Shown here: in pieces, positions 26,629-34,382 of the stretch
How the letters are laid out: every line of letters begins with the position of its first letter
How positions within the stretch are numbered: position 1 is the first letter of the stretch
Translations under genes and position numbers: made by a program
Notes under the pieces: model-generated
What the model was told of the DNA's origin: nothing
Databases searched by the model: none
What the model saw: only the letters and a program-made list of their open reading frames with translations
Assembly (NCBI GenBank): GCA_016342285.1
Contig: JAEINQ010000020.1
Span: forward strand, 1 to 64,000
Source of the DNA: Desulfobacterales bacterium
Lineage (GTDB): Bacteria > Desulfobacterota > Desulfobacteria > Desulfobacterales > JAEINQ01
Reading direction: 5' to 3'
DNA length: 64,000 bases

Positions 26629-26910
26629 TTACGAGCCTGTCATTTTTCGCTCATCGGAACGGTCCATGCCCAGTTCTTCGCGAACAGAGGCAAGGATCTT
26701 TTCTTTTCCGGGAAATTTCAAAAAGTGTTCCTTCTTCCCGACAAGCTTATCGTCAACCCAAACGGTCAATTCACCCATTTTCCCGCCGGAATCGGTCTCG
26801 ACCTCAATGCCGGCTTCACGTCTCATGTAGCGCGCCACACGGGCGGCATGCAATCCATTGTGAACTCAGACCCTGCAGTAACGGACAACCACTTTTTTCG
26901 TCTCTTTCAC
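26629..26910 (-). CDS. SelW/Rdx-family selenoprotein (CxxU motif, in-frame UGA)
   Basis: Begins at GTG 26910 with an AGGAGGT seven bases upstream. A TGA at 26866-26868 interrupts the frame at codon 15. Read as selenocysteine it gives VVVRYCRVU, the exact C-x-x-U motif and position of the SelW/SelT/SelH thioredoxin-like (Rdx) family. The remainder fits family layout: helix AARVARYMRREAG, then IEVETDSGGKMGEL, TVWVDDKLV and a C-terminal KFPGKEKILASVREEL. The product is 93 residues, the normal SelW-like length. A short hairpin follows the UGA. Automatic gene calling would see only the 3' two thirds or nothing. The role is probably thiol/selenol redox; the substrate is unknown. Confidence 0.82.
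26833..26845 (-). promoter_or_regulatory. Candidate SECIS hairpin of the SelW-like gene
   Basis: On the minus strand CGCC pairs with GGCG around the loop CGUGU, whose second base is G, 26 bases after the UGA. An outer CATG/CATG pairing could extend it. The stem is short, so the coding motif rather than the hairpin carries the argument. Confidence 0.4.
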
Positions 26911-26958
26911 CAACACCTCCTAAAATTGATTTTCAAATTCGACTCAGTATCGATCAGA

Positions 26959-27132
26959 TTAATGTTTTTTGGCAACCAGGGCGATTTCGAGAGCATCCTC
27001 GGAATAGGGTTTGCCGGCCACGTCGGCATACACCGCCTCAATGTGAAAACCGTTGTCGGCAAGATTAGCAGATTCAATGCACTTTGGTAAGGGCTGGCTA
27101 GGTGAATTTTGAGGGACCGGCGTTGTAAATTT
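26959..27132 (-). pseudogene. Possible 3' gene remnant upstream of the SelW-like gene
   Basis: An open frame of 57 codons whose last 40 look protein-like (ESANLADNGFHIEAVYADV, then KPYSEDALEIALVAKKH). It has no ATG, and a TGA closes it at 27133-27135. It ends 48 bases before the selenoprotein start on the same strand, so it may be the tail of a former operon partner. I do not recognise the family. The 27136-27308 stretch upstream holds nothing else I can support. Confidence 0.3.
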
Positions 27133-27308
27133 TCAATACATCGTGAAGGTGTACTGCACCTGATCCAAAGGGATTCGTGGTCTTCGGACCAAGTGAGTTC
27201 GTCGGTAACCCGAAAGTTCAAAACGAATCGTCTAGGGGGCTTCTAAGGAAGTAGCTTCCGATGACGCCCGATAACAATATGAATTCAGGGCTGAAAAGCC
27301 ATATATGG

Positions 27309-27380
27309 CGTCATGCCTGCGCAGGCAGGCATCCAGGCTCTTTTGAAATCACTGGATTCCCGCCTACGCGGGAATGACGG
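27309..27380. repeat. Palindromic dispersed repeat of the GGATTCCCGC...GCGGGAATGAC class
   Basis: Contains the palindrome GCCTGCGCAGGC and the hairpin ATTCCCGC-CTAC-GCGGGAAT. This sequence class is very common in proteobacterial genomes as an extragenic or MITE-like repeat. It interrupts or abuts the 3' end of the integrase remnant. Confidence 0.75.
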
Positions 27381-27649
27381 ACAGTTCCTTTCAGATATAT
27401 GGCCGTTCGCGGCCTGAAACCGCTTTTTACGGACAGGCCGCCGCGGTTGAGCACGTGGGTGTAAATCATGGTGGTTTTCACATCCGAGTGGCCAAGCAGT
27501 TCCTGAACCGTTCTGATATCGGCGCCCTTTTCCAGCAGTCGGGTTGCAAAGCTGTGGCGGAGCGCATGGAAGGTGACCCGTTTGGACAGTCCGGGCTCCA
27601 GGGCGGCAATTCGGATATTGCGGCCTACGGAGGAATGGTTGAGAACCAC
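27311..27649 (-). pseudogene. Tyrosine recombinase (integron-type/phage-type) C-terminal fragment
   Basis: The frame carries only the C-terminal catalytic half of a tyrosine recombinase: [18 protein letters not shown] (His-x-x-Arg), [13 protein letters not shown] (second His) and [11 protein letters not shown] (nucleophile Tyr). The N-terminal DNA-binding half and first catalytic Arg are missing. The 3' end runs into a palindromic repeat that replaces the native tail. The [10 protein letters not shown] ending resembles integron integrases. It marks a site of past DNA integration beside the accessory genes that follow. Confidence 0.75.
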
Positions 27650-27863
27650 GGGTAGCCGGATTTTCGTAACTTGTCACAGGGTTGAAACGATACGAAGTTT
27701 CGAATCCCCGTACGGTAGCGTTTACAGGGTGCCGTAGATGCGAGGCGCCGGGCACGTAGACGTACTATTTCGTACTTCAATTGCCCGGAAACAAAGTCAC
27801 GCCTCAAAGCAGACATCACATTTTATCTCTCGGGCTACTATCCGCAAAGGCGGATTCCAGCTA

Positions 27864-28403
27864 ATGAGTAGTAGGCCCGATGATGATCATACATATTTCA
27901 AAACAATTGATTTGATGAAGACTATTGAGACTCAACAGCAAATCACAGTCAAACTGCTTGAAGATATGGTTGATGTATTAAATCAAAGGGATGAAAATCA
28001 TAGAATCGAGTTTAAGGACATGAAAATATCAAACATCTTTCCACCGACAATTGGATATTATTATTCAAAAATTCTCGAAGGTACACATTCGCAACTACAG
28101 GCGAATCGCGAATGGGGAAAAGCACACGTTGACCTTGTGCTAAGCAAATACGATCAATTTCGACAGGAACTGGAAAGGCGTGGAGAGTTGCCAGCAAATG
28201 AAGCTATTGAATATGAACTAAATGGAATCTACTATCCACTGCGGAAACTTAAAGATTATTTTGAAACTCCTGAAGAATCAAACCTGGAGCCAAAAGATGC
28301 AGCTATATTTGCTGAATTCGCAAGAAATAAACATAAAGATATAGCCGCAATTGCTGAAGAAATTGATGAAACTTATCAAGAGAAAAGCGAACCACGGCAT
28401 TGA
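27864..28403 (+). CDS. Hypothetical protein, AT-rich, probably transferred
   Basis: About 179 residues from the ATG at 27864; the frame is open to 27738, but upstream codons look non-coding. The protein is charged and largely helical (LMKTIETQQQITVKLLEDMV, DAAIFAEFARNKHKDIAAIAEEI), without membrane segments or known motifs. Base composition is clearly more AT-rich than the core genes, as expected for recently acquired DNA next to an integrase fragment and a toxin-antitoxin pair. Function is unknown. Confidence 0.6.
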   Translation: MSSRPDDDHTYFKTIDLMKTIETQQQITVKLLEDMVDVLNQRDENHRIEFKDMKISNIFPPTIGYYYSKILEGTHSQLQANREWGKAHVDLVLSKYDQFRQELERRGELPANEAIEYELNGIYYPLRKLKDYFETPEESNLEPKDAAIFAEFARNKHKDIAAIAEEIDETYQEKSEPRH

Positions 28404-28463
28404 GTAGGACGCTTCTTACGTCGCGCATCTCATACCGGCCGTTCTGCCGCAAAAAATGACGCC

Positions 28464-28494
28464 TTGACACCGCCCTACAATGTAACTACAATGT
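28464..28494 (+). promoter_or_regulatory. Promoter and operator of brnTA
   Basis: TTGACA (28464-28469), a 17-base spacer and TACAAT (28487-28492) form a near-consensus sigma-70 promoter. TACAATGT occurs twice (28476-28483 and 28487-28494), the second over the -10 box, which would suit repression by BrnA. Transcription would begin about at the A of the brnT ATG (28499). Confidence 0.75.
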
Positions 28495-28498
28495 CGTT

Positions 28499-28783
28499 AT
28501 GAAAGAACTACGTTTTGAATGGGACCCAAATAAATCCAAGGCCAATATGGCCAAACATGGCGTTTCATTTGAGGAAGCGGCGAGTGTCTTTTACGACGAA
28601 AGGGCGGTGGAGTTCTACGACGACGAGAACTCCGAATGGGAGGACCGGTTTCTCCTCCTGGGAATTAGCGCAAAGATTCGCCTGCTCATGATATGCCACT
28701 GTTACAGGGCAGGTGAATCAGTCATTCGGATCATCTCCGCCCGGAAAGCTACGAAAAATGAATCCAAACATTACCGGAGGTGA
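28499..28783 (+). CDS. brnT: BrnT family toxin
   Basis: A 94-residue protein with the BrnT signature FEWDPNKSKANMAKHGVSFE, followed by AASVFYDERAV and a C-terminal RIISARKATKNE. BrnT is a RelE-fold ribonuclease toxin that halts translation and is neutralised by BrnA. The ATG coincides with the predicted transcription start, so the message may be leaderless. The antitoxin gene begins four bases after the stop. Confidence 0.93.
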   Translation: MKELRFEWDPNKSKANMAKHGVSFEEAASVFYDERAVEFYDDENSEWEDRFLLLGISAKIRLLMICHCYRAGESVIRIISARKATKNESKHYRR

Positions 28784-28787
28784 AGCC

Positions 28788-29009
28788 ATGGAGACAGAAT
28801 ATGATCTTTCCAAGATGAAATCCAGGCGAAATCCATATGCCAAGCAGCTTAAAAGGCAGGTGACGCTTAGAATTCGCCCGGATATCATTGATTATTTCAA
28901 AACAATGTCAGAAGAAACAGGTATTCCCTACCAGAGCCTGATTAACCTTTACCTGCAAGATTGTGTAAACAATCAAAGAAAGCTGGATATCCGATGGCCC
29001 AACCGATAG
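28788..29009 (+). CDS. brnA: BrnA family antitoxin
   Basis: A 73-residue protein with a disordered toxin-binding N-terminus (SKMKSRRNPYAKQLKR) and a ribbon-helix-helix DNA-binding part (VTLRIRPDIIDYFKTMSEET, then GIPYQSLINLYLQDCV). A strong GGAGGTGAAGCC precedes the ATG. BrnA binds BrnT and represses the shared promoter; the repeated TACAATGT upstream is the likely operator. The gene is convergent with the group II intron. Confidence 0.92.
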   Translation: METEYDLSKMKSRRNPYAKQLKRQVTLRIRPDIIDYFKTMSEETGIPYQSLINLYLQDCVNNQRKLDIRWPNR

Positions 29010-29029
29010 CCGAAGCAGATAGGGATAGG

Positions 29030-29939
29030 GAGTGACCTCACGGCCCCCCCCCCACACACACCACCGGACATACGGATCGCGTATCCGGCGATTCCGTCTT
29101 CGCCTTCGGCTACGCCGGACAGGTCGGCTGATCAGAGCAGGCAACGATAAAACCATTGCCTGCCGGGCTCTATTCAAGCACGACGCTACCGACATTTCAG
29201 CCACTGCTGCAATATGCCGGCAAGAACATACTCTTTGGCAGCCACGATCATTTACCCGTACCATTCGGTCCGGGCACCGTTCAGGCCTTTGCCGGGGTGA
29301 GACCTCCGGGCATACTCTCCCTTTTTGGGAGGCCCAGCTCGTTTCCGTCGACTACTATGCCCTCTGCTGACTCCCGCTGCATGGTGGGCACACCTTGCGG
29401 TTTGCTCACTCAGGTAATCTGTTGCCGCCGACCCCATGGGTTTCGTGTTCCTCTCCACAGCGGAGTTTGGCTCATCGCCGGTCAGGAGCCGGTTTTCCGA
29501 CGATGCCGGGGATTTTGTTAGCCGGCTGTCCCCTCTCCGGCAACCACATACAACAGCTCCCGAGATGCAACGGGCCTCCCGGGGCTCAGTACAGTACCCC
29601 CTTGAGGGGTGTAAACACACGTCTTTCGGTACGTGAGCGCCGAGTATACGGACATTGCCTATAATGGATAGAGGACTTCGCCTTGTGTTGCAGGCTCGTC
29701 CCACAATGCACGCCTGACTCGGGAGCGCTTGCGTCACGCCAAAGGCGTGATTCGTCACCCCGTACCTTCGCGGTACCCCGCCTCAGCAGGGCGACTTCCT
29801 TCCGAAGTACCGTCGCCGACACCCCGTTGTCTACCGCTACACCCTTCGCCTCCATCTGGCTGGATCTAAGGCTTGCCAAGCTGCGCAACCTCCTGATATG
29901 CTTGGCTCACTTTTAAGACGTGTGCCGTGCCCGGCACAC
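29030..29939 (-). mobile_element. ORF-less group II intron, class C-like
   Basis: On the minus strand the element begins GTGTGCC at 29939, fitting the GUGYG 5' consensus, and lies just downstream of a terminator-type hairpin (29952-29977), the preferred site of class C introns. Near the 3' end, 29063-29090 folds as a domain V-like hairpin (CCGGA and TCCGG lower stem, TACG/CGTA upper stem), followed by a GGTGGTGTG run. No reverse transcriptase frame is present in the roughly 900 bases, so it would depend on a maturase elsewhere or be dead. Ends are approximate, and short frames inside are not genes. This is a structural call by eye. Confidence 0.6.
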
Positions 29940-29951
29940 AACCTTTAAATT

Positions 29952-29977
29952 CAGCGGACCCAAAGGGCGGGCCGCTG
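29952..29977 (-). terminator. Terminator-like hairpin at the group II intron insertion site
   Basis: CAGCGG and CCGCTG form a stem with inner CCC/GGG pairing. On the minus strand it is followed by AATTTAAAGGTTGT and then the intron. It is probably the original terminator of the CheX-FliN fusion gene. Confidence 0.6.
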
Positions 29978-30103
29978 ATTAAATCGTTGGAAAATTGAAC
30001 CCGATACGCTTAACGCTTTTTCCAGTTGCGGAATCTGAAACCTAAGTTTAGGTGGGATTGTGGCAGTCTAAAGCGCAGGCATTACGAAGGCGACCCTCAA
30101 CCG

Positions 30104-30265
30104 ATCCAACCGATCCAACCAATCCAACCGATCCAACCAATCCAACCAATCCAACCGATCCAACCGATCCAACCAATCCAACCAATCCAACCAATCCAAC
30201 CAATCCAACCGATCCAACCGATCCAACCAATCCAACCAATCCAACCAATCCAACCAATCCAACCA
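30104..30265. repeat. Tandem array of 18 copies of ATCCAACC(G/A)
   Basis: 162 bases made of exactly 18 nine-base units, differing only at the last base (G or A), followed by a decayed unit at 30266-30274. Frames through it encode only Ile-Gln-Pro or Asn/Asp-Pro-Thr repeats with no gene context. It lies 17 bases past the stop of the CheX-FliN fusion. Confidence 0.95.
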
Positions 30266-30281
30266 ATAAAACCGTCCCTTC

Positions 30282-31727
30282 CTACTGCATACTCTCCAGA
30301 CGCTTGCGGGGGCTGACGATCTCCGTGATCCGGATGCCGTATTTTTCACCCTCCACCACCACTTTGCCCCGGGCCACCAGTTGGTCGTTGGCCAAAATGT
30401 CCAGGGGCTCATCCTCGAGGTTTTCCAGGGCCACGGTCGACCCGGGGCCGAGTTTGAGCAAATCGTCGATTTTCATTCGGGCCCGGCCCAGTTCGATGGT
30501 CAGTTCCAGGGGAATGCCGAGGATCAGGTTAAAGTTCTGGCGGTCATCTTCCGTCTTTTCCGGCGGGGCCGTTGACGGGTCTTGGTCGGTCGTTTGTGAT
30601 TCCGGCTGGGCTGAATTTCCGGTCGCTGCCGCGGGCGTTACTTCACTGGCCAGTCCCTGAGCAGCTGCTTGCATCGGATCGTCGGCCTCCAGGGTCGGTG
30701 CGTCCACCCGGTCAGGCGTAATAACGCTTTCATCGATCTTGATGCAGACTTCTACGAAGATATCGTGTTTGTCGTAACGGAACGCGTACCTTTCGTAGCG
30801 GTCCATGTTGACGGTTTCCATGGTGAACTGCCGACCTGCGGTAATGGAGGGAGGAGAAATACGACAGTTGATCCCTGAGTCGTTAAAGGCCGCCTTGAGG
30901 TTCCCGGAAATAATGTTGGTGGCCTCTCCAATGACGTCCTTGATTTCCTCTTCGGTAATTTCCGTTTGAAGCATGCCCAGCATCGAGGCGGTCATGATCT
31001 TGGCAAACTCTTCGCTAAGCTGGATCTTCAAGGTGCCGGTGACTTCACCGGCAAAATTGATGGCCCCCATGTACCGGCCGGTAATTTCCTCGGGGAAATC
31101 GGTTGCATCGGAGAGATCCACCTCCATGGAGAGCATCACATCGAAAAATTCCAAGACCGTATCGCCGGTGGAAGCGATGATGTCCAGTTTCCCGAATTTT
31201 TTCAGGTCAACGGCGGTCAGTTTCTGTTTGATATCTTCGGCATCCGGGTCGGCCGCCTTGACGGCCAATTCAACGAAAACAGTATTTGTTTCGAACTGGA
31301 ACCCGAAATATTCGTAGCGGTCCATGTTCAGGGTTTCCATCTCGAAATCCTGACCCGCGGTAATGGACGGTGTGGAGATGGCGCAGGACATGCCGGCATT
31401 TTCAAAGTCGGTTTTCAGGTTTCCGCCAACGATGTTGCAAATTTCCCGGATGACGTCCTTGATTTCCTCTTCGGACTCAATCTCTTCGGGCTCCATGCCG
31501 AGCATGGCGGCGGTCATGGCCCGAGCGAACGGTTCATCGACTTGAATGTTGATGGAACCGACCACTTCACCGGCAAAGGTGAGCGAGCCGACCAGGTTGT
31601 GGCCTTCCATGGGCGGTCGGCTGCCCATGGCAAGGGGCTCGACGGCCATGTCCAGCATGGTATCGAAAAGCTCCCGAACCGAGCTGGCAATGGATTCCTT
31701 GATATCCAGGGTCCCGGACGGACTCAT
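30282..31727 (-). CDS. CheX-CheX-FliN fusion (chemotaxis phosphatase/motor switch-like)
   Basis: 481 residues. Two CheX/CheC-like domains repeat in tandem (about 1-160 and 180-345), each with the E-x-x-N active-site pair: Glu95/Asn98 in [10 protein letters not shown] and Glu268/Asn271 in [11 protein letters not shown] Pro/Thr-rich linker leads to a C-terminal FliN/SpoA domain (about 395-475, [20 protein letters not shown]). CheX-type enzymes dephosphorylate CheY-P, and the FliN domain would place the phosphatase at the flagellar switch, as in FliY. No other flagellar genes are near. The stand-alone receiver at 5.2 kb is one conceivable substrate. Confidence 0.88.
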   Translation of the reverse strand: MSPSGTLDIKESIASSVRELFDTMLDMAVEPLAMGSRPPMEGHNLVGSLTFAGEVVGSINIQVDEPFARAMTAAMLGMEPEEIESEEEIKDVIREICNIVGGNLKTDFENAGMSCAISTPSITAGQDFEMETLNMDRYEYFGFQFETNTVFVELAVKAADPDAEDIKQKLTAVDLKKFGKLDIIASTGDTVLEFFDVMLSMEVDLSDATDFPEEITGRYMGAINFAGEVTGTLKIQLSEEFAKIMTASMLGMLQTEITEEEIKDVIGEATNIISGNLKAAFNDSGINCRISPPSITAGRQFTMETVNMDRYERYAFRYDKHDIFVEVCIKIDESVITPDRVDAPTLEADDPMQAAAQGLASEVTPAAATGNSAQPESQTTDQDPSTAPPEKTEDDRQNFNLILGIPLELTIELGRARMKIDDLLKLGPGSTVALENLEDEPLDILANDQLVARGKVVVEGEKYGIRITEIVSPRKRLESMQ

Positions 31728-32062
31728 AAAGGGCTTCCTTTGCGTTGACCCGTTTGCACCGTTTGGCGAAAATCAGAATATTCTACGAAAAACCCGAAGG
31801 TTACGGGGAACAAAGTACTGATATTGCTGTCTGGTGTCAAGGTCTTATGGGAAAGGGTTTTACACCGGTGGGCAAAGGGCAGGAGGATGCGACCAAGCGG
31901 GGTTATGGCCAATCGGATGACAGGAAAAGCGTTGCAGGCACAATCGCCTTGCCATCTGGGACCGCGAAAGCTAAAGAGAGCCCATTGTGTGGTAAACTCG
32001 AATTTTTATGCATGGCCATCAATCATGGATGGTTCAGCTTTTCGTTCAGGGGAAAAAACATC
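31728..32062. other. Intergenic region between divergent genes
   Basis: About 335 bases separate the CheX-FliN gene from the ECF ATPase. The ATPase frame is open into this region, but upstream codons have no family similarity, and the ATG at 32063 has the better site (AGGGGAAA). No RNA gene or riboswitch was recognised. Confidence 0.4.
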
Positions 32063-33385
32063 ATGACTGTAACGGGGGCCGTCACCCGATATTTTACCAC
32101 CTTCGAAGACCGCGAGGAGGCTTTCCGGGAAGGGGTGTTTTCCCTGGTGGCCCGAAAACACTTGGGACCCACCCGATTCTGGAACGATTTTAAGCGAATC
32201 TCCCTGGAAAACCTCCTGGCATTTGTACGTGAGCCGGTGGCCTGCATTACCAGTGACCCCAGGGATTGCCTTGCCTTTGGCACGCCCTGGCAGGTGCTGT
32301 CGGCAGCTGTCCGGACGGCTTGTCAGATCGGTACCGACCTTAATATGACCGCGGCACAACTTGCCGAAAGGGTCGGCTTGACCGAAAACCTTCATCAGCC
32401 GGTACGCACCCTTTCCGGCGGCGAGACGGTGAAGTTGACCCTGGCCAAAGCCCGGGCCGCCACTGTCTTCAGCCGCCGCATGGCCGTGTCCAGCCCCTTT
32501 TGCTGGCTCTCTGCGCAAAACCGCATTCACTTCGACGACCTGCTGGAAGACTGTGCCCACCGCCATGTTGAGGTGAATATTTTTGCTCTCGAAGGCGAGG
32601 ATGATCTGAGACCGGTTTCCGAGGCTGATGTGCTTCGGTTGAATAGCACACCATCGGTTCCTTTTTTCCTCGACCTTCAAGGTCTGCGCATTCCGTTGAC
32701 TCCGGCCATGGGCCTTCTTGGGGAAAAAACCGCTTTTGCCACCGTGGCTGATTTTAAGGCCGATCTGGTTTCCCCCTGCCTTTGGGTGGGCAACAACGGG
32801 CAGGGGAAAAGCCTCGTGGCCAAGGCCCTTGCCCGGACGACCGCCCACAGCGGCAAGGCCCGGGTCCGGGGGCCATCGGGAGCGGAATCAGCCAGACTGC
32901 TTTTTCAGGACGTCATGACCCAGACCCTGCTGCGTTCCCTGGACGCTCTGGAGCAGTTTTTCGGCAGCGCCCAGGAACAAAAGGCGGCCAAGGCCATCGG
33001 TGGCCGCATTCTGGATGGTTGCCGGGCCTCGGCGCCAGCGGTGCCTGAAAGCGGTAACCAAGGGGGGCTTGCCCGGCACGACACGTCCCTGTTGGCCATC
33101 AAGTCGGCGCTGGTGGCGGCACGGCTGGGAGTCCGACCCGGTGCCCTGATTCTCGACGAACCGGACTGGGGGCTCACGCGACGCACAGCCATCGATTTTG
33201 TCTTATCCGTTATTGGCGAGGCCCACGGAATGGGAGTGCCGGTGATCTTGATCTCCCACAAGCCGTGGTGGACGCCTCTGGCACGGAGCCGCGTCGCCGT
33301 GTCACGTTCGGACCGGTCGGTTTCGGCCAAAACGGCCGGCTCTTTTGACATCCGCCTTTCCGTTGATGGAAGGGGCCACCCATGA
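32063..33385 (+). CDS. ECF-type transporter ATPase, fused double domain with divided motifs
   Basis: A 440-residue fused pair of ABC ATPase domains. The N-half keeps the signature (LSGGE, residues 117-120) after a Q-loop-like DPRDCL but has no Walker A. The C-half has Walker A GNNGQGKS (Lys249), Walker B ALILDEPDWG (Asp365-Glu366) and switch HisLys (ISHKPWW), while its signature position reads LLAIKSAL. The chain would thus build one complete ATP site from complementary halves. The next two genes are a membrane T-like and an S-like component, and ATGA overlap couples it to the first. It powers uptake of a vitamin- or metal-like substrate. Confidence 0.82.
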   Translation: MTVTGAVTRYFTTFEDREEAFREGVFSLVARKHLGPTRFWNDFKRISLENLLAFVREPVACITSDPRDCLAFGTPWQVLSAAVRTACQIGTDLNMTAAQLAERVGLTENLHQPVRTLSGGETVKLTLAKARAATVFSRRMAVSSPFCWLSAQNRIHFDDLLEDCAHRHVEVNIFALEGEDDLRPVSEADVLRLNSTPSVPFFLDLQGLRIPLTPAMGLLGEKTAFATVADFKADLVSPCLWVGNNGQGKSLVAKALARTTAHSGKARVRGPSGAESARLLFQDVMTQTLLRSLDALEQFFGSAQEQKAAKAIGGRILDGCRASAPAVPESGNQGGLARHDTSLLAIKSALVAARLGVRPGALILDEPDWGLTRRTAIDFVLSVIGEAHGMGVPVILISHKPWWTPLARSRVAVSRSDRSVSAKTAGSFDIRLSVDGRGHP

Positions 33386-34086
33386 TCGCCGCACCCCCCT
33401 GGCGGGCCAAACTGGCGCTGCTTCTGCTGACCGGCGTGCCGGCCTTTACCGGGTATCCCTTGACGATTTTCCATGCCGCTATCCTGCCCGGACTCACCTG
33501 GGCCTGGATCGCTTACGGACTGGCTGTCAATATTCTGGTGGCCGTCTGCACCGGCCGGCGAATTTACGGGGCCATTGCCGCGGTTGCCGCCCTGGTGGCC
33601 CTGCCGGTGGTTTTCGGCGGCGCTGCGATCTCCTTTCTCCTGTCGTTGCTGGGATGGGGGGCAGCTGCCGGGCCTGCCGACTACAGCCCCCACTATGTCG
33701 CCCTTTGCGTAACCATGCTCACCGTGGTGCCCCTGGCCCTGGGCTTGGTGGCGGTGATTCCCATGGGCGCGTTCGAGCAAAGCCTGCTTCAACACCCCCA
33801 GGGGGTCAGCCGCCTGGAAAAATGCCTGCTGATGTTTCTTCGGGTCTTCAATCACATCGTTTTTGAGGTGATTCCCAGTATCATCGAAGTGATCCGGGAA
33901 GAGCGCCATTACCACGGTCCGTCAGCCGGCTGGCCGTCGGTTTTCGTCCTTGTCAACGAAATGGTCCACGTCGCCACCGCCGGAATTTGCACCGCTGTTC
34001 AGTTCATCCCCCTCTGGGCTCTTGAAATCTCTCAATTGCCGGACCGGAAAACGCGTACACGCAAGGCATCGAAGCCGGTCGCGTAA
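33382..34086 (+). CDS. Membrane protein, probable ECF transporter T-like component
   Basis: A 234-residue integral membrane protein with about six helices (LALLLLTGVPAFTGYPL, AIAAVAALVALPVVFGG, LTVVPLALGLVAVIPMG). A helical cytoplasmic stretch (LEKCLLMFLRVFNHIVFEVI) could be the coupling helix that contacts the ATPase. It overlaps the ATPase gene by four bases. Similarity to EcfT is structural and positional rather than by motif: the classic ARG coupling motifs are not obvious. It is followed after 296 bases by an S component with its own promoter. Confidence 0.65.
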   Translation: MIAAPPWRAKLALLLLTGVPAFTGYPLTIFHAAILPGLTWAWIAYGLAVNILVAVCTGRRIYGAIAAVAALVALPVVFGGAAISFLLSLLGWGAAAGPADYSPHYVALCVTMLTVVPLALGLVAVIPMGAFEQSLLQHPQGVSRLEKCLLMFLRVFNHIVFEVIPSIIEVIREERHYHGPSAGWPSVFVLVNEMVHVATAGICTAVQFIPLWALEISQLPDRKTRTRKASKPVA

Positions 34087-34242
34087 AGAATCCACGCATT
34101 CCCACTTCGAATTAAAAACATTCCCCGTTGTCACAACCCCTACACGGTCCTCAAAGACGCGGGAATCCTTCCCGGCAATCCCCGGCGGCAACTCATTGAG
34201 TAAGTTTTCATGAACAATTGCTTTTCTGGCCTTAAAATAGGG

Positions 34243-34271
34243 TTGAAAAAGTGTCCTGCTTTTTATATAAT
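34243..34271 (+). promoter_or_regulatory. Sigma-70 promoter of the S-component gene
   Basis: TTGAAA (34243-34248), a 17-base spacer and a perfect TATAAT (34266-34271). This lies about 110 bases before the S-component ATG, leaving a long leader with a hairpin. Confidence 0.75.
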
Positions 34272-34316
34272 TATGACGTATTGTACTATTACTATAGTGA
34301 AAGTGTACTATGCAAA

Positions 34317-34343
34317 GAATCCACACCCAAAGGCCGTGGATTC
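34317..34343 (+). promoter_or_regulatory. Leader hairpin before the S-component gene
   Basis: GAATCCAC and GTGGATTC form a perfect eight-pair stem with an 11-base loop in the predicted leader. It may be regulatory. I do not recognise any known riboswitch class around it. Confidence 0.4.
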
Positions 34344-34382
34344 CAACTTCGGATTGAAGTGCGCGGGTGCGCAGGGGGGGTT

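Noticed and set aside
27133-27135. A third Sec codon in the remnant upstream of the SelW-like gene
   Set aside because: Reading through the TGA gives no recognisable redox motif and no start, so a stop in a remnant is the simpler reading.
29252-29888. Small proteins inside the group II intron
   Set aside because: They lack family features and are explained by structured intron RNA.
30104-30265. CRISPR array
   Set aside because: Units are only 9 bp with no spacers; no cas genes occur in the window.
30026-30316. Ile-Gln-Pro or Asn/Asp-Pro-Thr repeat protein
   Set aside because: Produced by the 9-bp tandem repeat in any frame; no start context, and it overlaps the end of the CheX-FliN gene.
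31745-32062. Longer N-terminus of the ECF ATPase carrying the missing Walker A
   Set aside because: The extra 106 codons contain no GxxGxGK[ST] motif and look non-coding.
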